From the NCBI GenBank assembly GCA_000934455.1, contig KN887660.1, positions 21,675-53,754 of the forward strand: a DNA stretch of 32,080 nucleotides. The letters run 5' to 3'. Positions 12,301-20,506 of this stretch are shown here, piece after piece; within the stretch, counting starts at the first letter, position 1; each line of letters starts with the position of its first letter. Source of the DNA: Apostichopus parvimensis (Eukaryota > Echinodermata > Holothuroidea > Aspidochirotida > Stichopodidae). The position numbers and the translations under genes were made by a program. The notes under the pieces are model-generated. The model was not told where the DNA came from. It saw only the letters and a program-made list of their open reading frames with translations, and ran no database searches.

Positions 12301-14455
12301 ATTCCTACATCAAGATATGTTTTAATAAAGAGTTTTATAATGTTGAAGGAATTATTTGCATCAAGAAGGGTAAAGGCCATGTTGGTAGTTGGTAGCCTTT
12401 CTCCTTTTTTAAATATTTGAAATGTTTGATCTGAAAAATAATTTTATCTAGCCAGATAAAATGCTGCAAATTATGAGTGTTGTTGTACTTAATTTCAAGC
12501 AGTGGTAGTTGTAGTAATCTGTGTAATTTCATAATTGGATCATCCTTTGTGTATTTATCAACAACATTGATTAGATATGCATTACATTAACGATAATAGT
12601 AGCTTCTGTTCTAAGACCGACTGTACTGGTCAATCTTATGATTAATTCTTTTTTGTGGGTTGTCTGATTTTTTTGCCAGGGAGAGGACGGGGAACCAGGG
12701 GTGAAAGGCGAACAGGTGGGTACCATTAAAAGAACTGTAGTTCTAATTCCTGCAGTAAAGGCAATCGAAATTCTTCTGACCATTGTATGGTAGCACATTT
12801 TGTTTACCTATATATATGTAAAACAAGATATAACTGGTCGTTGAGATAGAACAACTGACAATTTGACATTTGCTCCCACCGACTTCCTCCCTTGTAACAA
12901 ACAAGGAAGATAGGTAATCAGGGGCCATGTCATGGAGTACCTTTAAGACTATAGGAGAATCACTAAAAACATATTCTATAAGCTGGTAACCAGTGAAGAT
13001 TCATTAAAACTGGGTAAAATATGACAATATTTAGGATTAAGAGTAACCAGTCAAGCAGCAGCATTTAACCCATTGTAATCTATTAATAAGACACCATACA
13101 ATAAAGCATTATAATAATCAAAGATTACAAGTTATAAAAGCATGCCCAAGAGTCTTACAGGCATTATCCTCAGAGAACATCTCCCTAACTTGTCTTAGTT
13201 TGAAAAGCTTGGCCAAAAAAGACTTACTGTATATTTTACTGATCATGTGAAACTTTTAAGTTTTTATCAAACCATCAATCTTGATTTGCTTTGTTTTTCT
13301 TGATTAGGGAGATTTGGGCATAAGAGGAAAGAGAGGCAAGAAGGGAGCACCAGGAGAACAAGGTATTCCAGGATTAGATGCCCCTTGTCCTGTGGTGAGT
13401 CAAAATCATNNNNNNNNNNNNNNNNNNNNNNNNNNNNNNNNNNNNNNNNNNNNNNNNNNNNNNNNNNNNNNNNNNNNNNNNNNNNNNNNNNNNNNNNNNN
13501 NNNNNNNNNNNNNNNNNNNNNNNNNNNNNNNNNNNNNNNNNNNNNNNNNNNNNNNNNNNNNNNNNNNNNNNNNNNNNNNNNNNNNNNNNNNNNNNNNNNN
13601 NNNNNNNNNNNNNNNNNNNNNNNNNNNNNNNNNNNNNNNNNNNNNNNNNNNNNNNNNNNNNNNNNNNNNNNNNNNNNNNNNNNNNNNNNNNNNNNNNNNN
13701 NNNNNNNNNNNNNNNNNNNNNNNNNNNNNNNNNNNNNNNNNNNNNNNNNNNNNNNNNNNNNNNNNNNNNNNNNNNNNNNNNNNNNNNNNNNNNNNNNNNN
13801 NNNNNNNNNNNNNNNNNNNNNNNNNNNNNNNNNNNNNNNNNNNNNNNNNNNNNNNNNNNNNNNNNNNNNNNNNNNNNNNNNNNNNNNNNNNNNNNNNNNN
13901 NNNNNNNNNNNNNNNNNNNNNNNNNNNNNNNNNNNNNNNNNNNNNNNNNNNNNNNNNNNNNNNNNNNNNNNNNNNNNNNNNNNNNNNNNNNNNNNNNNNN
14001 NNNNNNNNNNNNNNNNNNNNNNNNNNNNNNNNNNNNNNNNNNNNNNNNNNNNNNNNNNNNNNNNNNNNNNNNNNNNNNNNNNNNNNNNNNNNNNNNNNNN
14101 NNNNNNNNNNNNNNNNNNNNNNNNNNNNNNNNNNNNNNNNNNNNNNNNNNNNNNNNNNNNNNNNNNNNNNNNNNNNNNNNNNNNNNNNNNNNNNNNNNNN
14201 NNNNNNNNNNNNNNNNNNNNNNNNNNNNNNNNNNNNNNNNNNNNNNNNNNNNNNNNNNNNNNNNNNNNNNNNNNNNNNNNNNNNNNNNNNNNNNNNNNNN
14301 NNNNNNNNNNNNNNATATCTTCCTTTACCCCTCAGGGACTTGGACAGATGTTTCTGCATTTCACTCTTTACATATCTTCCTTTACCCCTCAGGGAGAAGA
14401 TGGGCTACCTTTACCGGGGTGCTTCCCATCATACACCAGAAAGAACAATATATGA
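305..14455 (+). CDS. membrane-associated collagen (MACIT; type XIII/XXIII/XXV family), 3' part, multi-exon
   Basis: Joined exons: 305-361, 4216-4251, 6240-6554, 6985-7029, 7372-7398, 7965-8009, 8419-8535, 9846-9872, 10478-10573, 11194-11292, 11857-11910, 12184-12282, 12680-12715, 13308-13394, 14393-14455. All are phase 0 with AG/GT borders and encode 400 residues. After a 19-residue start that is mostly non-helical come 64 uninterrupted Gly-X-Y triplets, a nine-residue break (ELISLDEIP), ten triplets, a two-residue imperfection (GI), about 41 triplets and a C-terminal tail. The tail reads LDAPCPV then GEDGLPLPGC, the two-cysteine ending known from vertebrate collagens XIII, XXIII and XXV. Those are type II membrane proteins with collagenous ectodomains that act in cell-matrix and synaptic adhesion; the role here is inferred from family. 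The cytoplasmic and transmembrane exons are upstream of the window. Only the last intron contains an assembly gap. Which of the three vertebrate types is closest cannot be decided here. Confidence 0.88.
1443..1462 (+). other. G-quadruplex-capable tract
   Basis: Four G-runs of 3-5 bases separated by single bases (GGG-T-GGGGG-A-GGGGG-A-GGGG) satisfy the classic quadruplex pattern on the sense strand. A similar, weaker tract lies at 1646-1664. Confidence 0.6.
2478..2504 (+). other. G-quadruplex-capable tract
   Basis: Runs of six, six, five and four G separated by A, TTGT and T satisfy the quadruplex pattern on the sense strand, inside the first visible collagen intron. Confidence 0.65.
4216..4251 (+). 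CDS. collagen Gly-X-Y exon (12 codons)
   Basis: The acceptor is 'ttacacag' and the donor is gtattg. The product is GEPGDRGPVGEK, four perfect triplets, phase 0. Confidence 0.85.
4252..6239 (+). other. intron, 2.0 kb
   Basis: No coding exon is seen. The first 230 bases are a degenerate GGT/GAT-rich repeat (4288-4482). The rest is AT-rich without recognisable features, apart from a short TG-repeat near 5081-5098. Confidence 0.6.
4288..4482 (+). repeat. degenerate GGTGAT-type minisatellite
   Basis: Words such as 'ggtggtgatg', 'aatgatgat' and 'tattttgatg' recur irregularly over about 195 bases. The stretch is open in one frame only because the repeat lacks stops, so it is not counted as a gene. 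Confidence 0.6.
6240..6554 (+). CDS. collagen Gly-X-Y exon, unusually long (105 codons)
   Basis: The acceptor is 'tcattacag' and the donor is gtaaaa. It encodes 35 perfect Gly-X-Y triplets in a row, beginning GDRGDQGLLGP and ending DGTPGPQGQK. It contains an RGD tripeptide at its start and two adjacent N-G-T sequons in its second half. At 315 nt it is over three times longer than almost every other exon of this gene. An internal CAG|GTGAGC word near 6285 resembles a donor, but its use would break the phase. Confidence 0.93.
6576..6621. repeat. (AT)n microsatellite
   Basis: About 46 bases of alternating A and T, interrupted once by AGA at 6598-6600, just inside the intron after the long collagen exon. 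Confidence 0.9.
6985..7029 (+). CDS. collagen Gly-X-Y exon (15 codons)
   Basis: The acceptor is 'ttttgcag' and the donor is gtaagt. The product is GEVGEVGPPGLDGLR, phase 0. Its 45-nt length is a classic collagen exon size. Confidence 0.92.
7264..7345. repeat. 48-bp tandem duplication in a collagen intron
   Basis: The word 'agttcgttaaatgtaccaat' begins at 7264 and again at 7312, each copy followed by 'cgt(t)attaat' and T-rich DNA. The second copy lies just before the next exon's acceptor and contributes to its upstream region. Confidence 0.85.
7372..7398 (+). CDS. collagen Gly-X-Y micro-exon (9 codons)
   Basis: The acceptor is 'tgttacag' and the donor is gtaaga. The product is GLQGIQGNQ, phase 0. 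Confidence 0.85.
7874..7911 (+). other. G-rich, quadruplex-capable tract
   Basis: Repeated GGGG/GGGGG runs separated by short T- and A-containing spacers, followed by 'gggatgggatg' units, on the sense strand about 55 bases upstream of an acceptor. Confidence 0.5.
7965..8009 (+). CDS. collagen Gly-X-Y exon (15 codons)
   Basis: The acceptor is 'atttgatag' and the donor is gtgagt. The product is GPKGEHGRHGVHGEQ, which is histidine-rich, phase 0. Confidence 0.9.
8419..8535 (+). CDS. collagen exon ending in a helix interruption (39 codons)
   Basis: The acceptor is 'caaatgcag' and the donor is gtatgt. Twelve Gly-X-Y triplets (starting GPKGEKGDIGPSGRDG, with one N-G-T sequon) are followed by ELI, which leaves the repeat and starts the non-helical break completed by the next exon. 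Confidence 0.92.
8536..9845 (+). other. intron, 1.3 kb, with poly-G tracts
   Basis: No exon is seen. Two long G-tracts stand out: ten G then TT then six G at 9029-9046, and seventeen consecutive G at 9315-9331. The exact lengths of such runs are prone to sequencing error. Confidence 0.6.
9846..9872 (+). CDS. collagen non-helical micro-exon (9 codons)
   Basis: The acceptor is 'tctctgtag' and the donor is gtaagt. The product is SLDEIPGLK, phase 0. Joined to its neighbours it gives GIQ-ELISLDEIP-GLK-GEP, a nine-residue break in the triple helix. The phase and the return to GLK|GEP support it despite its small size. Confidence 0.75.
10017..10230. other. GC-richer intronic island of unknown origin
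   Basis: About 200 bases are clearly richer in G+C and CpG than the flanking intron and carry mixed words such as 'ggccttcggg', 'cacggctggggtccgagg' and 'aaggcgccaaaggcacgg'. I could not match it to a tRNA, 5S, U-snRNA or coding exon. An old short interspersed element is one possibility. Confidence 0.4.
10478..10573 (+). CDS. collagen Gly-X-Y exon with a small imperfection (32 codons)
   Basis: The acceptor is 'ttcttttag' and the donor is gtaaca. It begins GEPGRDGFPGIPGSQ and ends GPLGIGKK. The GPL-GI-GKK end lacks one residue of a triplet, a typical short interruption in non-fibrillar collagens. Confidence 0.93.
11194..11292 (+). CDS. collagen Gly-X-Y exon (33 codons)
   Basis: The acceptor is 'gtctctctag' and the donor is gtgtgt. 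It encodes eleven perfect triplets beginning GDTGEQGPQGQTGQ and ending GHQGEQ, with an unusually high glutamine content. Confidence 0.93.
11857..11910 (+). CDS. collagen Gly-X-Y exon (18 codons, 54 nt)
   Basis: The acceptor is 'tatttaaag' and the donor is gtaagt. The product is GTSGANGLDGLQGEKGDK, six perfect triplets. It is the only exon of the classic 54-nt size in this gene part. Confidence 0.92.
12184..12282 (+). CDS. collagen Gly-X-Y exon (33 codons)
   Basis: The acceptor is 'tatttccag' and the donor is gtacat. It encodes eleven perfect triplets starting GDMGHVGSPGPQG and ending GTPGIK. Confidence 0.93.
12680..12715 (+). CDS. collagen Gly-X-Y exon (12 codons)
   Basis: The acceptor is 'ttttgccag' and the donor is gtgggt. 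The product is GEDGEPGVKGEQ, phase 0. Confidence 0.9.
13308..13394 (+). CDS. collagen exon with basic cluster and start of the C-terminal tail (29 codons)
   Basis: The acceptor is 'cttgattag' and the donor is gtgagt. Eight triplets, including GIRGKRGKKGAPG, are followed by GLDAPCPV. The KRGK core matches the basic heparin-binding pattern known in collagen triple helices such as ColQ. LDAPCP is the start of the conserved C-terminal tail of type XIII/XXIII/XXV collagens, and its cysteine pairs in the tail with the one in the last exon. Confidence 0.93.
13410..14314. other. assembly gap (905 N)
   Basis: A run of undetermined bases inside the last intron of the collagen gene. LDAPCPV joins directly in frame to GEDGLP as in the vertebrate family, so no exon need be missing. 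The right edge opens into a 57-bp tandem repeat, which may be why assembly failed. Confidence 0.95.
14315..14392 (+). repeat. 57-bp tandem repeat containing a duplicated 3' splice site
   Basis: The word 'atatcttcctttacccctca' plus 'ggga' starts at 14315 and again at 14372, so the period is exactly 57. Each copy carries a complete pyrimidine tract and AG acceptor, at 14334-14335 and 14391-14392. Further copies may lie in the adjacent gap. Confidence 0.85.
14393..14455 (+). CDS. last collagen coding exon, conserved C-terminal tail and stop
   Basis: The acceptor is 'tacccctcag'. The product is GEDGLPLPGCFPSYTRKNNI, then TGA at 14453-14455. GEDGLPxxGC follows LDAPCPV exactly as in the tails of vertebrate collagens XIII/XXIII/XXV. 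About ten extra residues follow the cysteine, where the vertebrate proteins end within a few residues. Confidence 0.92.
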   Translation, partial: GEDGLPLPGCFPSYTRKNNI

Positions 14456-16176
14456 ACAAAGAGAAATGTGCAGTATTCAGTGAAACCGCGTCGGACCGTG
14501 TTGTTGGGACCGAAGATGACCCACTCCTTAAGATAAACTTGCACCTATGGCTGAATCTCGGGATGAGATGAGATGAAGTACAGATGGAGATGTTTGATTC
14601 TACCTTGATATGTTATGTGGAAGATGTTTGACCTGATGCAGAAAAAGTCTCCAAAGAGCAGGACGGACGGGTGTCGAGAACATGCCGGTGCATCAAGACA
14701 GAGGAGTGACCCGGGATATAAACTACGACTGAAATTTTTTTTTATAGAGGCAAACCATGGGAAGGAGTTCAGCTGTCAGTACGCAGGAAATATAGAAACT
14801 TTGATGCAGAAAAATAGAAAACGATGATGAAGATTGGACGTTAGCTTCTTAGTAAAAGCTGGACCTGTAACAAAGTAGGATAAGTGTTGTTGAATAGATG
14901 TGGATGGATGGTAAAAAGAAACGGAGGAACGGACCTGTAAAAGTCATGCGGCAACATCTGTCGGACAGAGAAACTAGAGTATTTTGTCCTTTTTGGAAAC
15001 TGAGTTTATGTGTAGAAAGGAACTCATGCTTGGAACCCAATAACCAAGTCTTGTAGCTATTAACATTCATAAGAATGCTTGAAGTGTATTAGGCGTCCCT
15101 TACTGTTAGTTTTTTTTGGTATGTATTTTTGTATAGGCAAAGAAATATGTAGATATAATTTCAAAAGACTTTGTGAATATATACAAACAAACAAAAATAT
15201 CTAATTTACCAAAGAGAAGTGAATTTTGATCAGTTTGGCTTCAACAATCTCTAATCTTTGAAGTTTGCTGGATTAGAATCTTTGGACGAGAGCCTGTAAA
15301 GTATCTGTAAGATTTCTGTACAGTTGTGGTCAAAGTCAATATGGAAAAAGACATGAAGTGAAGTAGAGGATTTAAATTTGTATCATTCTTATCAACCATA
15401 TTACCATAATATATGTATGTGTTGAAATGAAGTTAAAAGTGGAATTTTGATACAAATTTCATTGTTCTAGAAAGGTCTCTCACAAGTCACAGTGGAATCA
15501 GATGAACTATAAGTAATTGCTATCCAGTAATTTTGGTAAATAATGTAAACAGGCTGGCAAAGCTTCCTGGTGAATCCTGGTCACCATGACAGTGGAATTT
15601 TAGTCATTTGTAGTCACAAGCTTTATCATCATGAGTAAAAATGAAAGCAAGAAATGTGGACGCATTGATGTTAAAAACTTTTAAGTTTTAAGTTTAAATA
15701 GTTGATATGACTAGACCAAACATGAGCTGCTCAAGGTCTAAGTGAACTGTGCACACAAAACCTGGGTCAAAGTACAGCTTTAAAATGGACTTTAACGGAA
15801 AATAATGGAAATGGCTGGAGACCAAACTAAAACTAATGGGAAAAGTGACATTTAGATGAATCTAATTGCAATGTTAGCAAAAGATTGAAGTACTATTGAG
15901 CTCTGTGAACAAGGTGCTATTATCGTGGTGGTTTCTTCAAATTAAGACTGTTTGTAACCCTAACCTTCTCATAGTTCAAAACACTGTTGGCTAATCTGAA
16001 AAAAATTGAAGGTAGATATTTATGACATTTCTTGCTTTATTACAAAGTTGCATTGATATCATGTATAGGAAGGGCTGTGTGTATGTTTCATATAAGAGTC
16101 AAAAAGAATATTTGCTGCATAAATGCTCCAAGGAAAAAAAAGGTTCTGTTTTTATTTTAATAGGTTTATGTAAATA

Positions 16177-16196
16177 TGTACTGAATATTCAGTACA
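16177..16196. repeat. perfect 20-bp palindrome
   Basis: TGTACTGAATATTCAGTACA equals its own reverse complement. In the mRNA it could form an 8-bp stem with a 4-base loop within the presumed collagen 3'UTR. Confidence 0.8.
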
Positions 16197-16666
16197 GTTG
16201 TATATATCTTCATAAATATTCATAAAAAAAGTTTTATTTATTTAGTGCCTTAACGAAGGTATATTTTTGCAGAGGAAAGAAGTGTGCTGTTATTTATGAT
16301 GAAATGCTTTTCTATTCTCCCTCCTACAATGTCATGACAAGAAACGAGTCTAGTCACAGAGACAGATATCTTTCGGTCTATATCATAACCACGTAGGTGG
16401 CCTTATCTCTTGCCCAGGGAAAAAAATCTTACAGTAATCTTTAAAAAAAATGTCTTCTCAAGATATTTTACAGTAATCGTTAAAACTTTGTTATGAGCAT
16501 GATTTTCTCATGCTCACTGATATGTATTGTAACTGGTTAAGTCTTAAAGCTTATTTTGAAGGTCTAACTGCTAAAATAGTTATTTGACGTATTTATTCTT
16601 GAAGCCTTTTCAGAGAAGTGGGTTCTTCTATCTATGCATCCAAAATTTATCAATAAGTTTTACCAA

Positions 16667-16672
16667 AATAAA
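16667..16672 (+). terminator. polyadenylation signal AATAAA of the collagen gene
   Basis: The canonical hexamer is followed within 30 bases by a GT/T-rich element ('gtgttctgatgttttc' and a T-run), the usual downstream signal. A second AATAAA at 17933-17938 could serve a longer transcript. Confidence 0.6.
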
Positions 16673-18019
16673 AGTGTTCTGATGTTTTCCTTTTTTTGTC
16701 TCAGAGATATGCAAATATTTTTTTATGTCACATATGTAGGGTTTGGGTATTGAGCTAAACCATTTGAGTCGGGATCATGGTATCTAATCGTCTGTTGAAA
16801 GGAGAGACACTTGTTGAAAAGACGGACCAACACTGGTGATGCCTTATGATTGATATCTGAATGGAAATTATTGTAATTAGAATATTTTAATTAGAACAAT
16901 CAAGTTAAGGCAAAAAGGTATCTTAAAATGCTGATATGTCTGTCCACAGGAATACAGGATGCATTGCAGTAGCTACCATGCAAATGAGTAGATTCATAGA
17001 TGTTATGTGTTGTTGTTGTTGGTTGTTTCTAAGTCAGTTTTATTACATTTTCTGAAGTAGAATTTAAGCATCGAAGCATTTTGTAGTTAAATGAAAATGA
17101 TTTTCCATCTTGGAAAAAATGGGCATATTTGCATTTTTAAATATAACATCATGAATAGAACAGATAATAGGTAAGACTTTTGATACTTGAGGCTAAATTT
17201 GTGTAACTGTATTAACTGTCACACCATACATATACCCAAAGGGTACATTTGGTATACCTTTTTTTGGAGGGGGGGGGGTGGAGGTGTAACCTTTGGTTGT
17301 GGGGAGAGAGGGGGGATGGAGGGAGTAACTTGTGGTGCATATTTGTAATATGTTTATATTAACTATTCACTTTATGAAGGAATTTATCACTCAAACTTTG
17401 ATACATTTGAGGTGAATATTCTTACGATAGGAGGAGAAATTGAGACACTTGACCGCCTTTTTGTGTTAGTTTTGTTTACTTTTTTGAAGTTTGTCAACAA
17501 TTCTCAAGTGCCTCCCAGGACCCTCTCCACCTGCTTGACAAAGGTTAAAAAATGATGCATGAATGGTGAACAAGTCAGAATAATGTGTTAACAAATAGAT
17601 AAAACAATTTGTTGAACTTATATTTCTATTTTTATATCATATAGTTTTGTCAGATTTTTCAGGCCATGTGAAGACCTTTCTTGAGAGATGTTGAGAAACT
17701 TAGTTTTCTGTTCTTTTCTAGGTAATTCATCTTTTTCCAAAAAAATCCACAAAATCTTTTAACGTAAAAAAAAATATGTCCAGGGTGGTGTTGTTCAAAT
17801 TTGAGACAGTTTTATTATTTCTGGTCATTTTTAATCATTTTCTGATGATCCTCACCAAAATATTTTGATTACTTTGTTGTTGTTTTTTATTGTGTTTAGT
17901 CAAAACTGGAAACAGAAAATTGTATGTGTAATAATAAACCGTATTGTAAAGGCAAAGAAAATTATAGCCTAGTAGGGAATTCAGTACATAAAATTATTTG
18001 TCTAGAACTCTTTAACTTG

Positions 18020-18548
18020 AAGAATGCTATGCAATATCTGTAGAAATAAATACATCTATGGGATTCTGGGTAATATACAGTATACTATGCAACATGTATA
18101 GAGAAGGCTGTGACATTTATAGAAGTATAAACAAAAATGGGATTCTATGCGGAATGCTATGCAACACATAGACAACACTATATCATCTACAGAATTATGT
18201 ACAACTAAGGGTTTCTAGGCAACATATAGAGAACACTATGTATATATAGATGATACTATGTAACATCTATAGAATAATATACATAAATGGGATTCTATGC
18301 AGAATGCTGTTCAACATATAGAAAACACTATATCATCTACAGAATTATGTACAACTAATGGTTTCTAGGCAACATATAGAGAACACTATGTATATATAGA
18401 TGATACTATGTAACATCTATAGAAATAAATACATCTGCAAAATGCTATGCAACATATAGAGAACACTTAGCAACATGTTAGAATTGTTAATACATCTAGG
18501 AGATTCAAGGCAACATTTTGCAAACTATGCAACATGTGTAGATTTTCT
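18020..18548. repeat. tandem repeat, 150-bp period with shorter internal repeats
   Basis: 'gggattctatgc' at 18139 recurs at 18289, 'tatcatctacagaattatgt' at 18181 recurs at 18331, and 'gtttctaggcaacatataga' recurs with the same 150-bp offset. The core words 'atgctatgcaacat' and 'tatagaaataaatacatct' also recur within a unit, so the array grew from smaller, roughly 30-70-bp pieces. Confidence 0.85.
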
Positions 18549-19140
18549 GGGTCACATCTACAAAAATAATCTCTTCAGTATCAAGTCTTTTGGAGCTTCT
18601 ACTGATCTTTATTTTAATCTCTAATATTTCTTGTATCAATTCAGTGTTAGGCTTAAAAAATAAATGGTTAAAACATTTTTACAGCAATAAATTTGTAGAT
18701 TGTTGATAATACTACTGATCATGATGCCATTATAAGCTTAAAGGTTAATCCATCATGTTTGCAAATCTTGTCCCAACTTTTAGGGGGTTATGTAAACAAT
18801 TCTTTTTTTCATTCGGCACATTCAGGGCTGAATATTTCTATCCTGTTTTCTATGGTAATTTAAGCTTCATGTGTTTGATTTTTTTTTAATTCATAATTAT
18901 TGCAAAGGGAGCATAGGTTTCACTCTCTATCTATATTTGAACTTTTAACATACATTGTAGTTATTGATATGTTTTCTAATATTGTAGGAAAACTTTTATA
19001 CTAGGATTATCATTTTATGCAAACAACTTTTTCCTGAAATTTTTCAGATATTGTTAATAGAAGAATAAATGTTGAGAAATTTTAAGTACTTTTCTTGTAT
19101 CTTTTCTCGTTACAGTGATTACTGTTTCCTTTCTTCATTT

Positions 19141-19250
19141 GAGGGGGGGGGGGAGAGGGCAGCAGGGCCGACGAGAAGGTCAGGAGACTACAGCCCCAGG
19201 GTCAATAAAGGGGGGCCAGGAAGTTATAGAGGTGCCCAGGAAACTAAGGG
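19141..19250. other. short G-rich island with an 11-G run
   Basis: It starts with eleven G at 19143-19153 and continues G+C-rich to about 19250. Two overlapping open frames exist but contain no recognisable domain. I treat it as non-coding, possibly a repeat remnant. Confidence 0.35.
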
Positions 19251-19969
19251 TTAAAGAATTGTGTGATTCTCATATGCATAATATATGCAAGGAAAATTAG
19301 TGGAAAAGGGGCCCCACTGAAAATAATGTCAGGTCTGTCGTAGGTCAAATGTCATCCCATGCCTAGAGAGGTCAGACTGGAAACCTCTCAGACTACAAAC
19401 TTCTGCGGTAAAGATTTTTTAAACTTGATCCTAATATTATAATGAGTATGTAGAAAATTTTCGAAGTGGGTCAAAGCTCATTTGAATTAGAGTAAAACCA
19501 GATTCTACATTTAGTGCTTTGTTGCACTTGGTATTCAGAATACATATTCTACCTGGTAGAAACTGTCCATGGTAGAGTTAATCGAAGCCAATATCTGAAA
19601 CCTTGTGCAGGCATTAACTTTCTCAGTATTTGTTCATGGTATGCAGAAACCTCTTCCTAATGGCATACAATAAAGTATGATTCACATAAGTTTACGCCTT
19701 TAATTAAGCTTCTTATCTAACCTAGAGATAATTCCAGATTTCTAGGCTTACATCTGCTCAGTGTTACATACATAGCGTATTTTGGTGTTGTGATCAACAC
19801 CTCAATGTACCATCAAGGTGAATATGTATGTATGTAATATGACTACAGCTTTATTTTCCATTGCACAATCGCGTTGCAACTCACAGAACATGCAATGTGA
19901 GAAATTGGCAATTTTCTTATTAGAGCTTGCAAAATTTTATTACATAGGGTTACCACGGTAACAGTATCT

Positions 19970-20364
19970 TTTCTGTTCTGATTGGATGAGATTTCTACAC
20001 TATATATCTTTTCTGCGACTTTTAACCAATCAGATTTTCTTAAGTTAATGATGTAGTGGGTGACAACCAATCAGTGACATGTGTAAAGAAAGTCGTTCGG
20101 CGCTTGCGCTCTTTTTAAATTACGTATATGCTTCACACGCACGTAACTGCCCAGCGGATCGCATTTGTTGCATAGTTACGCGTAGTAAACGTACGCGTTC
20201 TTGTTTTTTGTTTGGTTTCTTTTCTTTGTTTATGCGCACACTATACTACTGAATGTTCTAACTTCACAAATCAGTAACAGTTACCTCTATCAATTGTTTT
20301 ATTCTTAGAATGATTAAGTAAGTCTCGGAAAGTATAAAAAGAGGACTCAATAAGATTCAATAAG
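19970..20364 (+). promoter_or_regulatory. probable promoter of the forkhead gene, three CCAAT boxes
   Basis: CCAAT elements lie at 19981-19985 (inverted, 'ctgattgg'), 20026-20030 and 20067-20071 (both 'accaatcag'), about 41-45 bp apart. They are followed by a CpG-richer stretch at 20085-20205. A TATA-like TATAAAAA at 20333-20340 lies only 25 bases before the ATG, so it could be used only with a very short leader. Confidence 0.5.
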
Positions 20365-20506
20365 ATGGATAATCGCCTAGCCGCTCTTGCAGCTGGAGAA
20401 GAAATTGACCTTAATCCAGTCTACACGACGCCAGCGCCAATTAGGACTCAAATGGTTATCCACGCAGACGCCGGTCGAATATTTCACCATGACGCGATAA
20501 AAACAG
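20365..20506 (+). CDS. forkhead gene exon 1 (start codon)
   Basis: ATG at 20365; the donor gtaacc leaves phase 1. The product begins MDNRLAALAAGEEIDLNPVY and has no known domain. Confidence 0.75.

Larger units (their letters stand above)
14456..16692 (+). other. probable 3' untranslated region of the collagen gene
   Basis: AT-rich and without a credible exon. The first canonical AATAAA after the stop codon is at 16667, giving a UTR of about 2.2 kb. It contains a perfect 20-bp palindrome at 16177-16196 and two similar words ('acagtaatc.ttaaa') near 16431-16485. Confidence 0.6.
16693..19970. other. intergenic region
   Basis: AT-rich, with no convincing coding exon on either strand. It includes G-runs at 17267-17320, the 150-bp-period tandem repeat at about 18020-18548 and a short G-rich island at about 19141-19250. 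Confidence 0.55.

Noticed and set aside
13314..14483. Long open frames running through 13406-14359
   Set aside because: They are open only because they cross the run of N; only the splice-bounded parts are coding.
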